Of a stretch of DNA of 64,000 bases, positions 38,256 through 47,065 are shown piece by piece (positions within the stretch are counted from its first letter, which is position 1; every line of letters begins with the position of its first letter). Where the stretch lies: positions 629,233 through 693,232 of the forward strand of contig NZ_BMMM01000002.1 of NCBI RefSeq assembly GCF_014645835.1, written 5' to 3'. The DNA comes from Streptomyces albiflavescens (GTDB taxonomy: Bacteria; Actinomycetota; Actinomycetes; Streptomycetales; Streptomycetaceae). The notes under the pieces were generated by a model. That model did no database searches. It was not told where the DNA came from and saw only the letters and a list, made by a program, of their open reading frames with translations. Both the position numbers and the translations under genes were made by a program.

Positions 38256-39347
38256 ATGTCCTCTGCACTGACCGATCTCTTCCCCCACCCGATCGTGCAG
38301 GCCCCCATGGCGGGCGGCGTCTCCGTCCCGCATCTCGCGGCCGCCGTGTCCGAGGCCGGTGGGCTCGGGTTCCTCGCCGCCGGGTACAAGACCGCCGACG
38401 GCATGTACCAGGAGATCAAGCAGCTGCGCGGACTCACGGGCCGCCCCTTCGGCGTGAACCTCTTCATGCCACAGCCCGAGTACGCGGACTCCGCCGCCGT
38501 CGAGGTGTACGCCAACCAGCTCGCGGGTGAGGCCGCCTGGTACGAGACCGAACTCGGCGACCCCGACAGCGGCCGTGACGACGGTTATGACGCCAAGCTC
38601 GCCGTCCTCCTCGACAACCCGGTGCCGGTGGTCTCCTTCCACTTCGGCGTCCCCACCCGCGACGTCCTGGACTCGCTCGCCCGCGCCGGCACGCTGACGA
38701 TGGTCACCGCGACCACCGCCGAGGAGGCGCTGGCCGTGCAGCGGGCGGGAGCCGCAGCGGTGATCGTGCAGGGCGTCGAGGCAGGCGGCCACCAGGGCAC
38801 CCACCGCGACAACCCGGAGACGGACGACACCGGCATCGGGCTGCTCTCGCTGATCGCGCAGGTCCGCGAGACCGTGCAGATCCCGATCGTCGCGGCGGGC
38901 GGCATCATGCGCGGCAGCCAGATCGCCGCAGTGCTCGCGGCGGGGGCGAGCGCGGCCCAGCTCGGCACCGCGTTCCTCGCCACCCCCGAGTCCGGGGCGA
39001 ACGTCGTGCACAAGCAGGCGCTGACCAACCCCCTGTTCGTACGGACGGAGTTGACGCGCGCGTTCTCCGGCCGCCCGGCACGCGGACTGGTCAACCGTTT
39101 CCTGCGTGAGCACGGCCCGTACGCGCCTGCCGCGTACCCCGAGGTCCACCACCTCACCTCCCCGCTGCGCAAGGCGGCCGCCGCGGCGGGCGACGCGCAG
39201 GGCATGGCGCTGTGGGCGGGACAGGGCCACCGCATGGCCCGCGAACTGCCCGCGGGGCAGCTGGTGGAGGTGCTGAACGCCGAGATCGCCGCCGCGAAGA
39301 CAGCGTTGTCGGCGCTCCCGGAAGAGGACGGGAGTGCGGGCCGATGA
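38256..39347 (+). CDS. Nitronate monooxygenase (2-nitropropane dioxygenase family)
   Basis: A 363-residue TIM-barrel FMN enzyme. Visible motifs: VQAPMAGGVSVPHLAAAVSEAGGLGFL at the start, GVNLFMPQ, QGVEAGGHQGTH (about residue 175, FMN/phosphate region with the catalytic-type His), and IVAAGGIMRGSQIAAVLAAGASAAQLGTAFL. It oxidises propionate 3-nitronate or related nitronates to detoxify them, or acts as a flavin-dependent oxidoreductase. It overlaps rsmE by four bases. Confidence 0.93.
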   Translation: MSSALTDLFPHPIVQAPMAGGVSVPHLAAAVSEAGGLGFLAAGYKTADGMYQEIKQLRGLTGRPFGVNLFMPQPEYADSAAVEVYANQLAGEAAWYETELGDPDSGRDDGYDAKLAVLLDNPVPVVSFHFGVPTRDVLDSLARAGTLTMVTATTAEEALAVQRAGAAAVIVQGVEAGGHQGTHRDNPETDDTGIGLLSLIAQVRETVQIPIVAAGGIMRGSQIAAVLAAGASAAQLGTAFLATPESGANVVHKQALTNPLFVRTELTRAFSGRPARGLVNRFLREHGPYAPAAYPEVHHLTSPLRKAAAAAGDAQGMALWAGQGHRMARELPAGQLVEVLNAEIAAAKTALSALPEEDGSAGR

Positions 39348-40093
39348 CCGCCCCGGTGTTCGTGGTCGAGCACTTCGACGCGCAGGGCGGCGGACGCTAC
39401 GTCCTCGACGGCCCCGAGGGACGGCACGCCGTCTCCGTGAAGCGGCTGCGGCCCGGTGAGGACGTCGTCCTCACCGACGGGGCCGGGCGCTGGGCGGACT
39501 GCGTGGTCCTCGACACCGAGGGCAAGGACCGGCTCATCGTGCGGATGGACTCGGTGACCGAGGAGCCGGTGGAGGAGCCGCGCATCACGGTCGTCCAGGC
39601 CCTGCCCAAGGGTGACCGGGGCGAGCTGGCCGTCGAGACCATGACGGAGACCGGCGTGGACGCGATCGTGCCCTGGGCGGCCTCTCGCTGCATCACGCAG
39701 TGGAAGGGCGACCGGGGGCTGAAGGCCCTCGCCAAATGGCGGGCCACCGCCCGGGAGGCCGGCAAGCAGTCCCGGCGCGTCCGCTTCCCCGAGGTCGCGG
39801 ACGCGATGTCGACCAAGCAGGTTGCCGCACTTCTCGCCACAGCGGATCTGGCGGCGGTGCTGCACGAGGACACGGAGCTCGGGACCGAGCCGTTCGCGAC
39901 GGCCGAACTGCCCAGTTCCGGGGAGATCGTCCTGGTGGTCGGCCCCGAGGGCGGGATCTCGCCCGAGGAGGTCGCGCTGTTCACCGAGGCGGGTGCGCGG
40001 ACCTTCCACCTGGGGCGTACCGTGCTGCGTACTTCGACCGCCGGGACCGTGGCGGCGGCGCTGCTGCTGGCTCGTACCGGTCGCTGGTCCTGA
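39344..40093 (+). CDS. rsmE: 16S rRNA m3U1498 methyltransferase RsmE
   Basis: A 249-residue SPOUT-class methyltransferase with an N-terminal PUA-like RNA-binding domain (about 1-75) and a C-terminal knotted domain carrying LVVGPEGGISPEEVALF and LGRTVLRTSTAG, the SAM-binding knot. It methylates U1498 of 16S rRNA in the decoding centre. ATG overlaps the nitronate monooxygenase stop (ATGA). The dnaJ-to-rsmE linkage is usual in bacteria, here interrupted by the monooxygenase. Confidence 0.96.
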   Translation: MTAPVFVVEHFDAQGGGRYVLDGPEGRHAVSVKRLRPGEDVVLTDGAGRWADCVVLDTEGKDRLIVRMDSVTEEPVEEPRITVVQALPKGDRGELAVETMTETGVDAIVPWAASRCITQWKGDRGLKALAKWRATAREAGKQSRRVRFPEVADAMSTKQVAALLATADLAAVLHEDTELGTEPFATAELPSSGEIVLVVGPEGGISPEEVALFTEAGARTFHLGRTVLRTSTAGTVAAALLLARTGRWS

Positions 40094-40111
40094 CACTCAC
40101 AGGGGATCGCC

Positions 40112-40504
40112 TTGGAACTCGCCCAGGTACGGCTGCTCGTCTCGGACTTCACCGCGTGTTACCGCTTCTACGCCGAAGTGCTGGACCTCAAGCCCCAGTC
40201 GGGTGCGACGGAGGGGCCCTACGAGAAGTTCAGCCCCTCCACGGGGTCGGCCGGCATCGCCATACAGGACCGGTCGGTGATGGCCGAAGTCCTTGGTGAG
40301 CTGGGTGACTTGGCGACCGGGCATCGTTCGCTGGTGGTGCTGCGGGTGGATGACCTGGACGTGTACTGCGAGCAGATCGCCTCGCGTGGCGCGACGATCC
40401 TGCACGGTCCTGTCCCCATGACCGACCGCATGCGCGTCGCCCACCTCAAGGACCCGGAGGGCAATCTGGTGGAACTCCAGGAGTGGCTCCTCCTGCGCAC
40501 CTGA
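40112..40504 (+). CDS. VOC (glyoxalase/bleomycin-resistance-like) family protein
   Basis: A 130-residue single-module VOC protein. It starts LAQVRLLVSDFTACYRFYAEVL, the canonical beta-alpha opening, and ends AHLKDPEGNLVELQEW, where Asp-Pro-Glu-Gly-Asn and a Glu form the metal and turn motif. The start is TTG with AGGGGATC upstream. It could be a lyase, dioxygenase or binding protein; nothing indicates the substrate. It follows rsmE by 18 bases. Confidence 0.9.
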   Translation: MELAQVRLLVSDFTACYRFYAEVLDLKPQSGATEGPYEKFSPSTGSAGIAIQDRSVMAEVLGELGDLATGHRSLVVLRVDDLDVYCEQIASRGATILHGPVPMTDRMRVAHLKDPEGNLVELQEWLLLRT

Positions 40505-40514
40505 AATCCAGGCC

Positions 40515-40543
40515 TTCTTCGCCCGGCCGGCAAGGGCGAAAAA
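40515..40543. terminator. Hairpin after VOC gene
   Basis: TTCTTCGCCC pairs with GGGCGAAAAA around a nine-base spacer. A stable stem of at least seven pairs ends the rsmE-VOC unit; the U-tract is on the minus strand. Confidence 0.5.
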
Positions 40544-40621
40544 CCCTCCTTCGGGTGGTCCTGGGGATCGTGGCCGCATGCGGTCTACCGTCGTTCGCGG
40601 GACAGTGGCAGGCTGCCGTCT

Positions 40622-41191
40622 ATGGGGGCTTTGAGGCGGATAGGGCGTCGGACAGGGCGTCGGCAGGTGTGGGTGGCGATGGGGCTCGGAGCGGCCGGAG
40701 TGTTCGGGGTGGCCGCGTGCGAGCCGACGGACGGGCTGAGCTCGGCCACGGTGGCCTACACGACCGACCGGACCGCGACCAAGGAACTCGAACGACAGCA
40801 TGTGAACGTGCGCTGGCTCAGCTGTACGGCGTCGTACGGCGGGGCCAACAAGGCCTACACACCCGGGAAGACGCCCGCGCCGACCGTGAGCACCGTCGCC
40901 GACGTCGACTGCCAGGGGCAGACGGACGACGGACGGGAGATCGTCGTCAAGGGCAAGGTCACCCGCGCCGTCGACGGCGCGTGCGTACGCGGGGACCTGC
41001 GCGCCACGGTCGGCGGCAAGGAGTGGTTCCACGTGAACGGCCTGGGGAACTGCAACGCCACGAACGCCCCCAACCCGCCCATCTCGTACCACCCCACGAA
41101 CGGGCAGCCCAACCCCACCGTCACCGTCACCGTGACGAAGACCATGTGGTGCAAGGGCGACCCGACGTGCTGGCCCTCCCAGGGCAAGTGA
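40622..41191 (+). CDS. Putative lipoprotein, unknown function
   Basis: A 189-residue exported protein. A twin-arginine-rich n-region (RRIGRRTGRRQ), a hydrophobic core and the lipobox VAAC with Cys33 indicate cleavage and lipid attachment. The mature part has six more cysteines (for example LSCTASYGG, VDCQGQ, GACVRG, GNCNAT, MWCKGDPTC), so disulfide bonding outside the cell is likely. The C-terminus has a threonine/valine-rich repeat (PTVTVTVTKT). No family recognised. Confidence 0.8.
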   Translation: MGALRRIGRRTGRRQVWVAMGLGAAGVFGVAACEPTDGLSSATVAYTTDRTATKELERQHVNVRWLSCTASYGGANKAYTPGKTPAPTVSTVADVDCQGQTDDGREIVVKGKVTRAVDGACVRGDLRATVGGKEWFHVNGLGNCNATNAPNPPISYHPTNGQPNPTVTVTVTKTMWCKGDPTCWPSQGK

Positions 41192-41275
41192 CCAGCCCAG
41201 TGACCTGCCCGGCCCACGCGGATCAAGTGATCGGAACCCCTTTCAAGGGGTGCGGTCGCTGCATAGGGTGATCGG

Positions 41276-44200
41276 GTGACAGAGTCCGCAGCCTCCGCGT
41301 ATCTCCGGTTTCCGCATCTGCACGGCGAGTTGCTCGTCTTCACGGCCGAGGACGACGTCTGGGCCGCCCCGCTCGACGGCGAAGGCAGGGCCTGGCGGGT
41401 CAGCGCCGACAACGTCCCGGTGAACCATCCGCGCATCTCCCCGGACGGCGCCACCGTCGCCTGGACGTCCACGCGTGACGGAGCGCCCGAGGTGCACGCG
41501 GCCGCGCTCGAGGGCGGACCGTCCAAGCGGCTGACGTACTGGGGCAGTTCGAAGACCCAGGTGCGCGGCTGGACACCGGACGGTCAGGTGCTCGCGCTGA
41601 GCACCCAGGGGCAGGCGAGCCTGCGGCGCAGCTGGGCCAGGGCCGTCCCGCTCGACGGCGGCCCCGCGACGACCCTTCCGTACGGGCCCGTCGGCGACGT
41701 CGCCCACGGTGGCCCGGGTGTCGTGCTGCTGTCCGCGCCCATGGGGCGCGAGGCCGCCTGGTGGAAGCGGTATCGCGGAGGTACGGCGGGCAAGCTGTGG
41801 ATCGACCGGGAGAGCGACGGCGACTCCGCGTTCGTACGGCTGCACGAAGAGCTCGACGGGAACATCGAGTACCCCATGTGGGTGGGGGAGAGGGTCGCCT
41901 TTCTGTCCGACCACGAAGGTGTCGGGGCGCTCTACTCCTCCCTCGCCGACGGGTCCGACCTGCGGCGGCACACACCCCTCGACGGCTTCTACGCCCGGCA
42001 CGCCGCGACCGACGACACGCGCGTCGTGTACGCCTCCGCCGGTGAACTGTGGCTCCTGGACGACCTGGAGGGCACCGAGCCGCGCCGGCTGGACATACGC
42101 CTCGGCGGCCAGCGCGTCGACCAGCAGCCGCACCCGGTGAGCGCGTCGCGCTGGTTCTCCGCCGCCGCGCCCGACCACACCGGACGCGGCAGCGCGGTCT
42201 CGGTGCGCGGCGCCGTCCACTGGGTCACCCACCGCGCGGGTCCGGCCCGCGCCCTCGCCGCCGAGCAGGGGGTGCGCTCCCGGCTGCCCCGCACCTTCCG
42301 GGCGGAGGGCGAGGAGCACGTGGTGTGGGTGACCGACGCTGAGGGCGACGATGCCCTGGAGTTCGCCCCGGCGACGGGAGTCGCGCCGGGGGCCACCCCG
42401 CGCCGGCTCGCCGCCGGGCAGCTCGGGCGCGTCCTCGGGCTCGCCATGGCGCCCGACGGGAGCCGCGCCGCCGTCGCCTCGCACGACGGACGCGTGCTGC
42501 TCGTCGAGCGGGAGAGCGGCGAGGTACGCGAGGTCGACCGCAGCGAGGACGGCGAGGTCAGCGGCCTTGTCTTCTCGCCCGACTCGGCCTGGCTCGCCTG
42601 GTCGCATCCCGGTCCGCGCCCGCTGCGCCAGCTCAAACTGGCCAACACCGCCGACCTGTCGGTGACCGAGGCGACCCCGCTCCGGTTCCGCGACTACGAG
42701 CCCGCGTTCACGCTCGACGGCAAGCACCTCGCCTTCCTCTCGGCGCGCGCGTTCGACCCCGTCTACGACGAGCACGTCTTCGACCTGGCGTTCGTGGGCG
42801 GCTCACGGCCCTACCTGATCACCCTGGCCGCGACCACGCCGTCCCCCTTCGGGCCGCAGCGCCACGGCCGCCCCTTCGAGGCGCCGGACAAGGACGAGAC
42901 GCCCGACAGCGAGGGCGCCCCCACGACCCGCATCGACCTCGACGGGCTCGCCGACCGGATCGTGCCGTTCCCCGTCGAGGCCGCCCGCTATTCGACGCTG
43001 CGGGCCGCCAAGGACGGGCTGCTGTGGCTGCGGCACCCGGTCCGCGGTGTGCTCGGCGCCTCCCGCGCCACGCCCGACGACCCGGACCCGCAGACCGAGC
43101 TGGAGCGGTACGACCTCGCCCAGCAGCGCATCGAGCATCTCGCCGCCGACGCCGACCACTTCGCCGTCACCAGCGACGGCAAGCGGGTCCTGCTGTGGAC
43201 CGACGGCAAGCTCAAGGTCGTACCCAGCGACCGGCGCGCCTCGAACGACGACGAGAGCGACACGAACATCACCGTCGATCTGTCGCGGGTCCGGCAGACC
43301 GTCGACCCGGCCGCCGAGTGGCGGCAGATGTACGACGAGACGGGCCGCCTCATGCGGGACAACTTCTGGCGGCCCGACCTGGGCGGGGTCGACTGGGAGG
43401 CCGTACTCGACCGCTATCGGCCGGTTCTGGAACGGGTCGCCACGCACGACGACCTCGTCGACCTGCTGTGGGAGGTGCACGGCGAGCTGGGCACCTCGCA
43501 CGCGTACGTCATGCCGCGTGGCGGAGGAGGCGGCGGCGATCGGGCGCAGGGGCTGCTCGGCGCGGACATCTCCCGTCATGAGGACGGCAGTTGGCGCATC
43601 GACCGGATCCTCCCGTCCGAGACCTCCGACCCGGACGCGCGGGCGCCGCTCGCCGCGCCGGGGGTGGCGGTGCGTGCCGGAGACGCGATCGTCGCGGTCG
43701 CCGGGCAGCCGGTGGACCCGGTGGCCGGGCCCGGGCCGCTGCTCGTCGGCACGGCGGGCAAGCCGGTGGAGCTGACCATCTCGCCTTCGGGCGGCGGCGA
43801 TCCACGTCACGCGGTCGTCGTCCCGCTCGCGGACGAGGAGCCGCTGCGCTACCACGACTGGGTGGCGGACCGGCGGGCATACGTCCACGAGCAGTCCGGG
43901 GGCCGCCTCGGCTATCTGCACGTGCCGGACATGGTCGGCTCCGGCTGGGCCCAGCTCCACCGCGATCTGCGCATCGAGGTGGCCCGGGAAGGGCTGGTCG
44001 TGGACGTCCGCGAGAACCGCGGCGGCCACACCTCCCAGCTCGTCGTCGAGAAGCTGGCGCGGCGGATCGTCGGCTGGGACCTGCCGCGCGGCCTGCGCCC
44101 GTACAGCTACCCGGAGGACGCGCCACGCGGTCCGGTCGTCGCCGTCGCCAACGAGTTCTCCGGTTCGGACGGCGACATCGTCAACGCGGCGATCAAGGCG

Positions 44201-44494
44201 CTCGGGATCGGGCCCGTGGTCGGCACCCGCACCTGGGGCGGAGTGATCGGCATCGACAGCCGCTACCGGCTCGTCGACGGCACGCTCGTCACCCAGCCCA
44301 AGTACGCGTTCTGGCTGGAGGGTCACGAGTGGGGCGTCGAGAACCACGGTGTCGACCCCGACGTCGAGGTCGTCCAGGCTCCACAGGACTACGCCGCCGG
44401 ACGTGACACCCAACTCGACGAGGCGATCCGGATCGCCCTGGCGGCCCTCGCGGAGAACCCGGCGAAGGCCGCGCCCACTCTGCCGCCGCTGTGA
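41276..44494 (+). CDS. Tricorn-like protease (S41 family with beta-propeller and PDZ)
   Basis: A 1072-residue protein with tricorn layout: N-terminal beta-propeller repeats (about 10-660; ISPDGATVAWTSTRDGAPEV and FSPDSAWLAWSHPG are blades), a C1 helical domain (about 680-750), a PDZ domain (about 760-850) and the S41 peptidase domain (about 860-1050). Catalytic residues appear in place: His in GELGTSHAYV, Ser-Asp in NEFSGSDGDIV, and Glu in GVENHGVDPDVEV. Tricorn breaks peptides released by proteasomes; Streptomyces tricorn forms are known. No signal peptide, so cytoplasmic. GTG start. Confidence 0.95.
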   Translation: MTESAASAYLRFPHLHGELLVFTAEDDVWAAPLDGEGRAWRVSADNVPVNHPRISPDGATVAWTSTRDGAPEVHAAALEGGPSKRLTYWGSSKTQVRGWTPDGQVLALSTQGQASLRRSWARAVPLDGGPATTLPYGPVGDVAHGGPGVVLLSAPMGREAAWWKRYRGGTAGKLWIDRESDGDSAFVRLHEELDGNIEYPMWVGERVAFLSDHEGVGALYSSLADGSDLRRHTPLDGFYARHAATDDTRVVYASAGELWLLDDLEGTEPRRLDIRLGGQRVDQQPHPVSASRWFSAAAPDHTGRGSAVSVRGAVHWVTHRAGPARALAAEQGVRSRLPRTFRAEGEEHVVWVTDAEGDDALEFAPATGVAPGATPRRLAAGQLGRVLGLAMAPDGSRAAVASHDGRVLLVERESGEVREVDRSEDGEVSGLVFSPDSAWLAWSHPGPRPLRQLKLANTADLSVTEATPLRFRDYEPAFTLDGKHLAFLSARAFDPVYDEHVFDLAFVGGSRPYLITLAATTPSPFGPQRHGRPFEAPDKDETPDSEGAPTTRIDLDGLADRIVPFPVEAARYSTLRAAKDGLLWLRHPVRGVLGASRATPDDPDPQTELERYDLAQQRIEHLAADADHFAVTSDGKRVLLWTDGKLKVVPSDRRASNDDESDTNITVDLSRVRQTVDPAAEWRQMYDETGRLMRDNFWRPDLGGVDWEAVLDRYRPVLERVATHDDLVDLLWEVHGELGTSHAYVMPRGGGGGGDRAQGLLGADISRHEDGSWRIDRILPSETSDPDARAPLAAPGVAVRAGDAIVAVAGQPVDPVAGPGPLLVGTAGKPVELTISPSGGGDPRHAVVVPLADEEPLRYHDWVADRRAYVHEQSGGRLGYLHVPDMVGSGWAQLHRDLRIEVAREGLVVDVRENRGGHTSQLVVEKLARRIVGWDLPRGLRPYSYPEDAPRGPVVAVANEFSGSDGDIVNAAIKALGIGPVVGTRTWGGVIGIDSRYRLVDGTLVTQPKYAFWLEGHEWGVENHGVDPDVEVVQAPQDYAAGRDTQLDEAIRIALAALAENPAKAAPTLPPL

Positions 44495-44625
44495 CCTCCG
44501 GGAGTTCCGGACGACGGCGGTCGGGGGTGACCCGGCCGCGCGGCGGCAGCGCCGTGAAAACGGCCCGCTCCGTCGGGCCGATAGCATGCGGACGTAATGA
44601 TCGGCTGGCGTGAGGAGGCACACGC

Positions 44626-45003
44626 ATGGCGCAGGAGCCGCAGGGGCGCGCCGATGGCGCGCCGCAGGACGACTGCCTGTTCTGCAAGATCGTCGCCGGG
44701 CACATTCCGGCGACCGTGGTCCGGGAGACCGAGACGACCGTCGCCTTCCGCGACATAAACCCTCAGGCGCCCACCCACGTCCTGGTCATCCCCAAGGTGC
44801 ACTACCCGGACGCGTCCGCGCTGGCTGCCGCCGAGCCCACGGTCGCCGCGGACCTGCTGCGCGAGTCCGCCGAGGTCGCGGCCGAGGACAAGCTGGAGAG
44901 CTACCGGGTCGTGTTCAACACCGGCAGCGGTGCGGGCCAGACCGTCTTCCACGCGCACGCCCATGTACTGGGCGGCCGCGGCATGCAGTGGCCCCCGGGG
45001 TAA
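44626..45003 (+). CDS. HIT family hydrolase (HINT-like)
   Basis: A 125-residue histidine-triad protein. DDCLFCKIVAGHIPATVV opens the domain, and FHAHAHVLGGR carries the HxHxH active site (about residues 107-111) that cleaves nucleoside phosphoramidates or AMP-lysine-type substrates. CxxC near the start may bind zinc. It lies six bases before rnz, suggesting one transcript. Confidence 0.95.
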   Translation: MAQEPQGRADGAPQDDCLFCKIVAGHIPATVVRETETTVAFRDINPQAPTHVLVIPKVHYPDASALAAAEPTVAADLLRESAEVAAEDKLESYRVVFNTGSGAGQTVFHAHAHVLGGRGMQWPPG

Positions 45004-45009
45004 CCGGCC

Positions 45010-45942
45010 TTGTCCGTACGTGAATTGGTGGTCCTCGGCACCGCCAGCCAGGTCCCGACCCGGCATCGCAACCACAACGGCTATCTGCTGCGGTGGGACG
45101 GCGAGGGACTGCTCTTCGACCCCGGCGAGGGCACGCAGCGCCAGATGGTGCGTGCCGGGGTCGCCGCGCACGACCTGCACCGGATCTGTGTCACCCATTT
45201 CCACGGGGACCATTCGCTCGGGCTCGCCGGCGTGATCCAGCGCATCAACCTCGACCGTGTACCGCACGAGGTGACCGCCCACTATCCGCGCTCCGGGCAG
45301 CGGTTCTTCGACCGGCTGCGGTACGCGACCGCCTACCGCGAGACCGTCGCGCTGACAGAGGCGCCGGTCGAGGTCGACGGCGTGCTCGCGACCACACCCT
45401 CGTACACCCTTCAGGCCCGCAGGCTCGACCACCCCGTGGAGTCGTTCGGGTACCGGCTGGTCGAGCCGGACGGGCGGCGGATACTGCCGGAGCGGCTCGC
45501 CGAGCGCGGCATCAGGGGTCCCGACGTCGGGCGCCTGCAGCGGGAGGGCTCGCTCGACGGGGTGTCCCTCGACGACGTCAGCGAGGTGCGGCGCGGGCAG
45601 CGGTTCGCGTTCGTCATGGACACCCGGCTGTGCGAGGGGGTCCACGCGCTCGCCGACGGGTGCGACCTGCTCGTCATCGAGTCGACGTTCCTCGACGAGG
45701 ACGAGCAACTCGCCCTCGATCACGGCCACTTGACGGCGGGTCAGGCGGGGCGTGCGGCCATGGAGGCCGGCGTGCGGCATCTGGTGCTCACCCACTTCAG
45801 CCAGCGGTACTCCGAGCCTGGGGGCACCTCCCGGACGGAGTCTGGGGGAGAGTTCGAGCGGCAGGCTCGGGCCGCGGGGTTCGACGGAGAGCTGACCGTG
45901 GCGCACGATCTGGTGCGGGTGCCGGTTCCGAAGCGCCGGTGA
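45010..45942 (+). CDS. rnz: Ribonuclease Z
   Basis: A 310-residue metallo-beta-lactamase RNase. The N-terminal [15 protein letters not shown] is the RNase Z opening, [14 protein letters not shown] (about residue 62) gives HxHxDH, and later FVMDTRLC (Asp) and LTHFSQRY (His) complete the zinc site. It trims tRNA 3' trailers, needed here since both tRNA-Ala genes lack CCA. The start is TTG. Near residue 270-281, [13 protein letters not shown] is encoded by an inserted palindromic element between the last His motif and the C-terminal helix. Confidence 0.9.
   Translation: MSVRELVVLGTASQVPTRHRNHNGYLLRWDGEGLLFDPGEGTQRQMVRAGVAAHDLHRICVTHFHGDHSLGLAGVIQRINLDRVPHEVTAHYPRSGQRFFDRLRYATAYRETVALTEAPVEVDGVLATTPSYTLQARRLDHPVESFGYRLVEPDGRRILPERLAERGIRGPDVGRLQREGSLDGVSLDDVSEVRRGQRFAFVMDTRLCEGVHALADGCDLLVIESTFLDEDEQLALDHGHLTAGQAGRAAMEAGVRHLVLTHFSQRYSEPGGTSRTESGGEFERQARAAGFDGELTVAHDLVRVPVPKRR
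45818..45850 (+). repeat. Palindromic repeat element inserted in rnz
   Basis: CTGGGGGCACCTCCC, the spacer GGACGGAGTC, then TGGGGGAG. It is the third in-frame coding copy of the element family, adding about 11 residues. Confidence 0.85.
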
Positions 45943-46069
45943 GCGGGTCGGCTCCGGGGTGTCCTCGGGCGCGGCCCGGACGCCCTCCCCGGGCGCTCGC
46001 GACCGGCGTCCTCGGACACGGCCCGGACGTCGATTCCGAGTGCTGGGGAAACGACCGTACGATGCTTTG

Positions 46070-47062
46070 ATGTCCCTCCCCAAAGCAGAACTGCACCTCC
46101 ATATCGAAGGCACCCTCGAACCCGAACTCGCCTTCGCGCTCGCCGCGCGCAACGGCGTCACGCTGCCGTACGCGGACACCGAGGAGCTGCGCAAGGCGTA
46201 TCTCTTCGACGATCTCCAGTCGTTCCTGAACCTGTACTACGAGCTCATGGCCGTACTGCGGACGGAACAGGACTTCGCCGACCTGGCCGACGCCTACCTG
46301 GCGCGGGCCGCCGCGCAGGGCGTCCGGCACGCGGAGATCTTCTTCGATCCGCAGGCCCACATCGCCCGTGGGGTGGGGATGGGGACGGTTGTCGAGGGCC
46401 TGCACCAAGCGCTCGCCCGCTCCGAGGAGACGCACGGCATCTCCACGCAGCTGATCATGTGCTTCCTGCGGGACGAGTCCGCCGAGTCGGCCATGGAGAC
46501 GCTGGAGGCCGCGAAGTCCTACCTCGACCGGATCGTCGGCATCGGACTCGACTCCGCGGAGGTCGGACATCCGCCGGTCAAGTTCCGCGAGGTGTACGAG
46601 GCCGCCGCCAGGCTCGGTCTGCGGCGCGTCGCGCACGCGGGCGAGGAGGGCCCGGCCGCGTACATCACCGAGGCGCTGGACGTGCTCGGCGTCGAGCGCA
46701 TCGACCACGGGCTGCGCTGTATGGAGGACCCCGAGCTGGTCGAGCGGCTGGTGCGTGAGCGGATCCCGCTCACGCTCTGCCCGCTGTCGAACGTACGGCT
46801 GCGCGCCGTGGGCACCCTGGAGGAGCACCCACTGCCCGCCATGATGGACGCCGGGCTGCTGTGCACCGTCAACTCCGACGACCCCGCCTACTTCGGGGGC
46901 TATGTCGGCGACACCTTCCACGCGGTGCACGAGACGCTGGGGCTGGACCAGGAGCGACTGCGGGAGCTGGCGCGCAACTCGTTCGAGGCGTCCTTCCTGG
47001 AGCACGACGAGGAGCGGCGGGCCCGGTACATCGCCGAGGTCGACGCGTACGAGTTCGAGTAG
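46070..47062 (+). CDS. Adenosine or adenine deaminase
   Basis: A 330-residue amidohydrolase. Zinc ligands: HLHIEGTLEPEL at the start (HxH), RVAHAGEEG (His and catalytic Glu, about residue 190), ERIDHGLRC (His), and the Asp pair in VNSDDPAYFGGYV (about 270). The HLHIEGT and SDDPAYFGGY forms look closer to adenine-specific deaminases (yeast Aah1 type) than to classical adenosine deaminase, which has HxHLDG. It works in purine salvage. It converges with an MFS transporter gene three bases away. Confidence 0.9.
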   Translation: MSLPKAELHLHIEGTLEPELAFALAARNGVTLPYADTEELRKAYLFDDLQSFLNLYYELMAVLRTEQDFADLADAYLARAAAQGVRHAEIFFDPQAHIARGVGMGTVVEGLHQALARSEETHGISTQLIMCFLRDESAESAMETLEAAKSYLDRIVGIGLDSAEVGHPPVKFREVYEAAARLGLRRVAHAGEEGPAAYITEALDVLGVERIDHGLRCMEDPELVERLVRERIPLTLCPLSNVRLRAVGTLEEHPLPAMMDAGLLCTVNSDDPAYFGGYVGDTFHAVHETLGLDQERLRELARNSFEASFLEHDEERRARYIAEVDAYEFE

Positions 47063-47065
47063 CCG

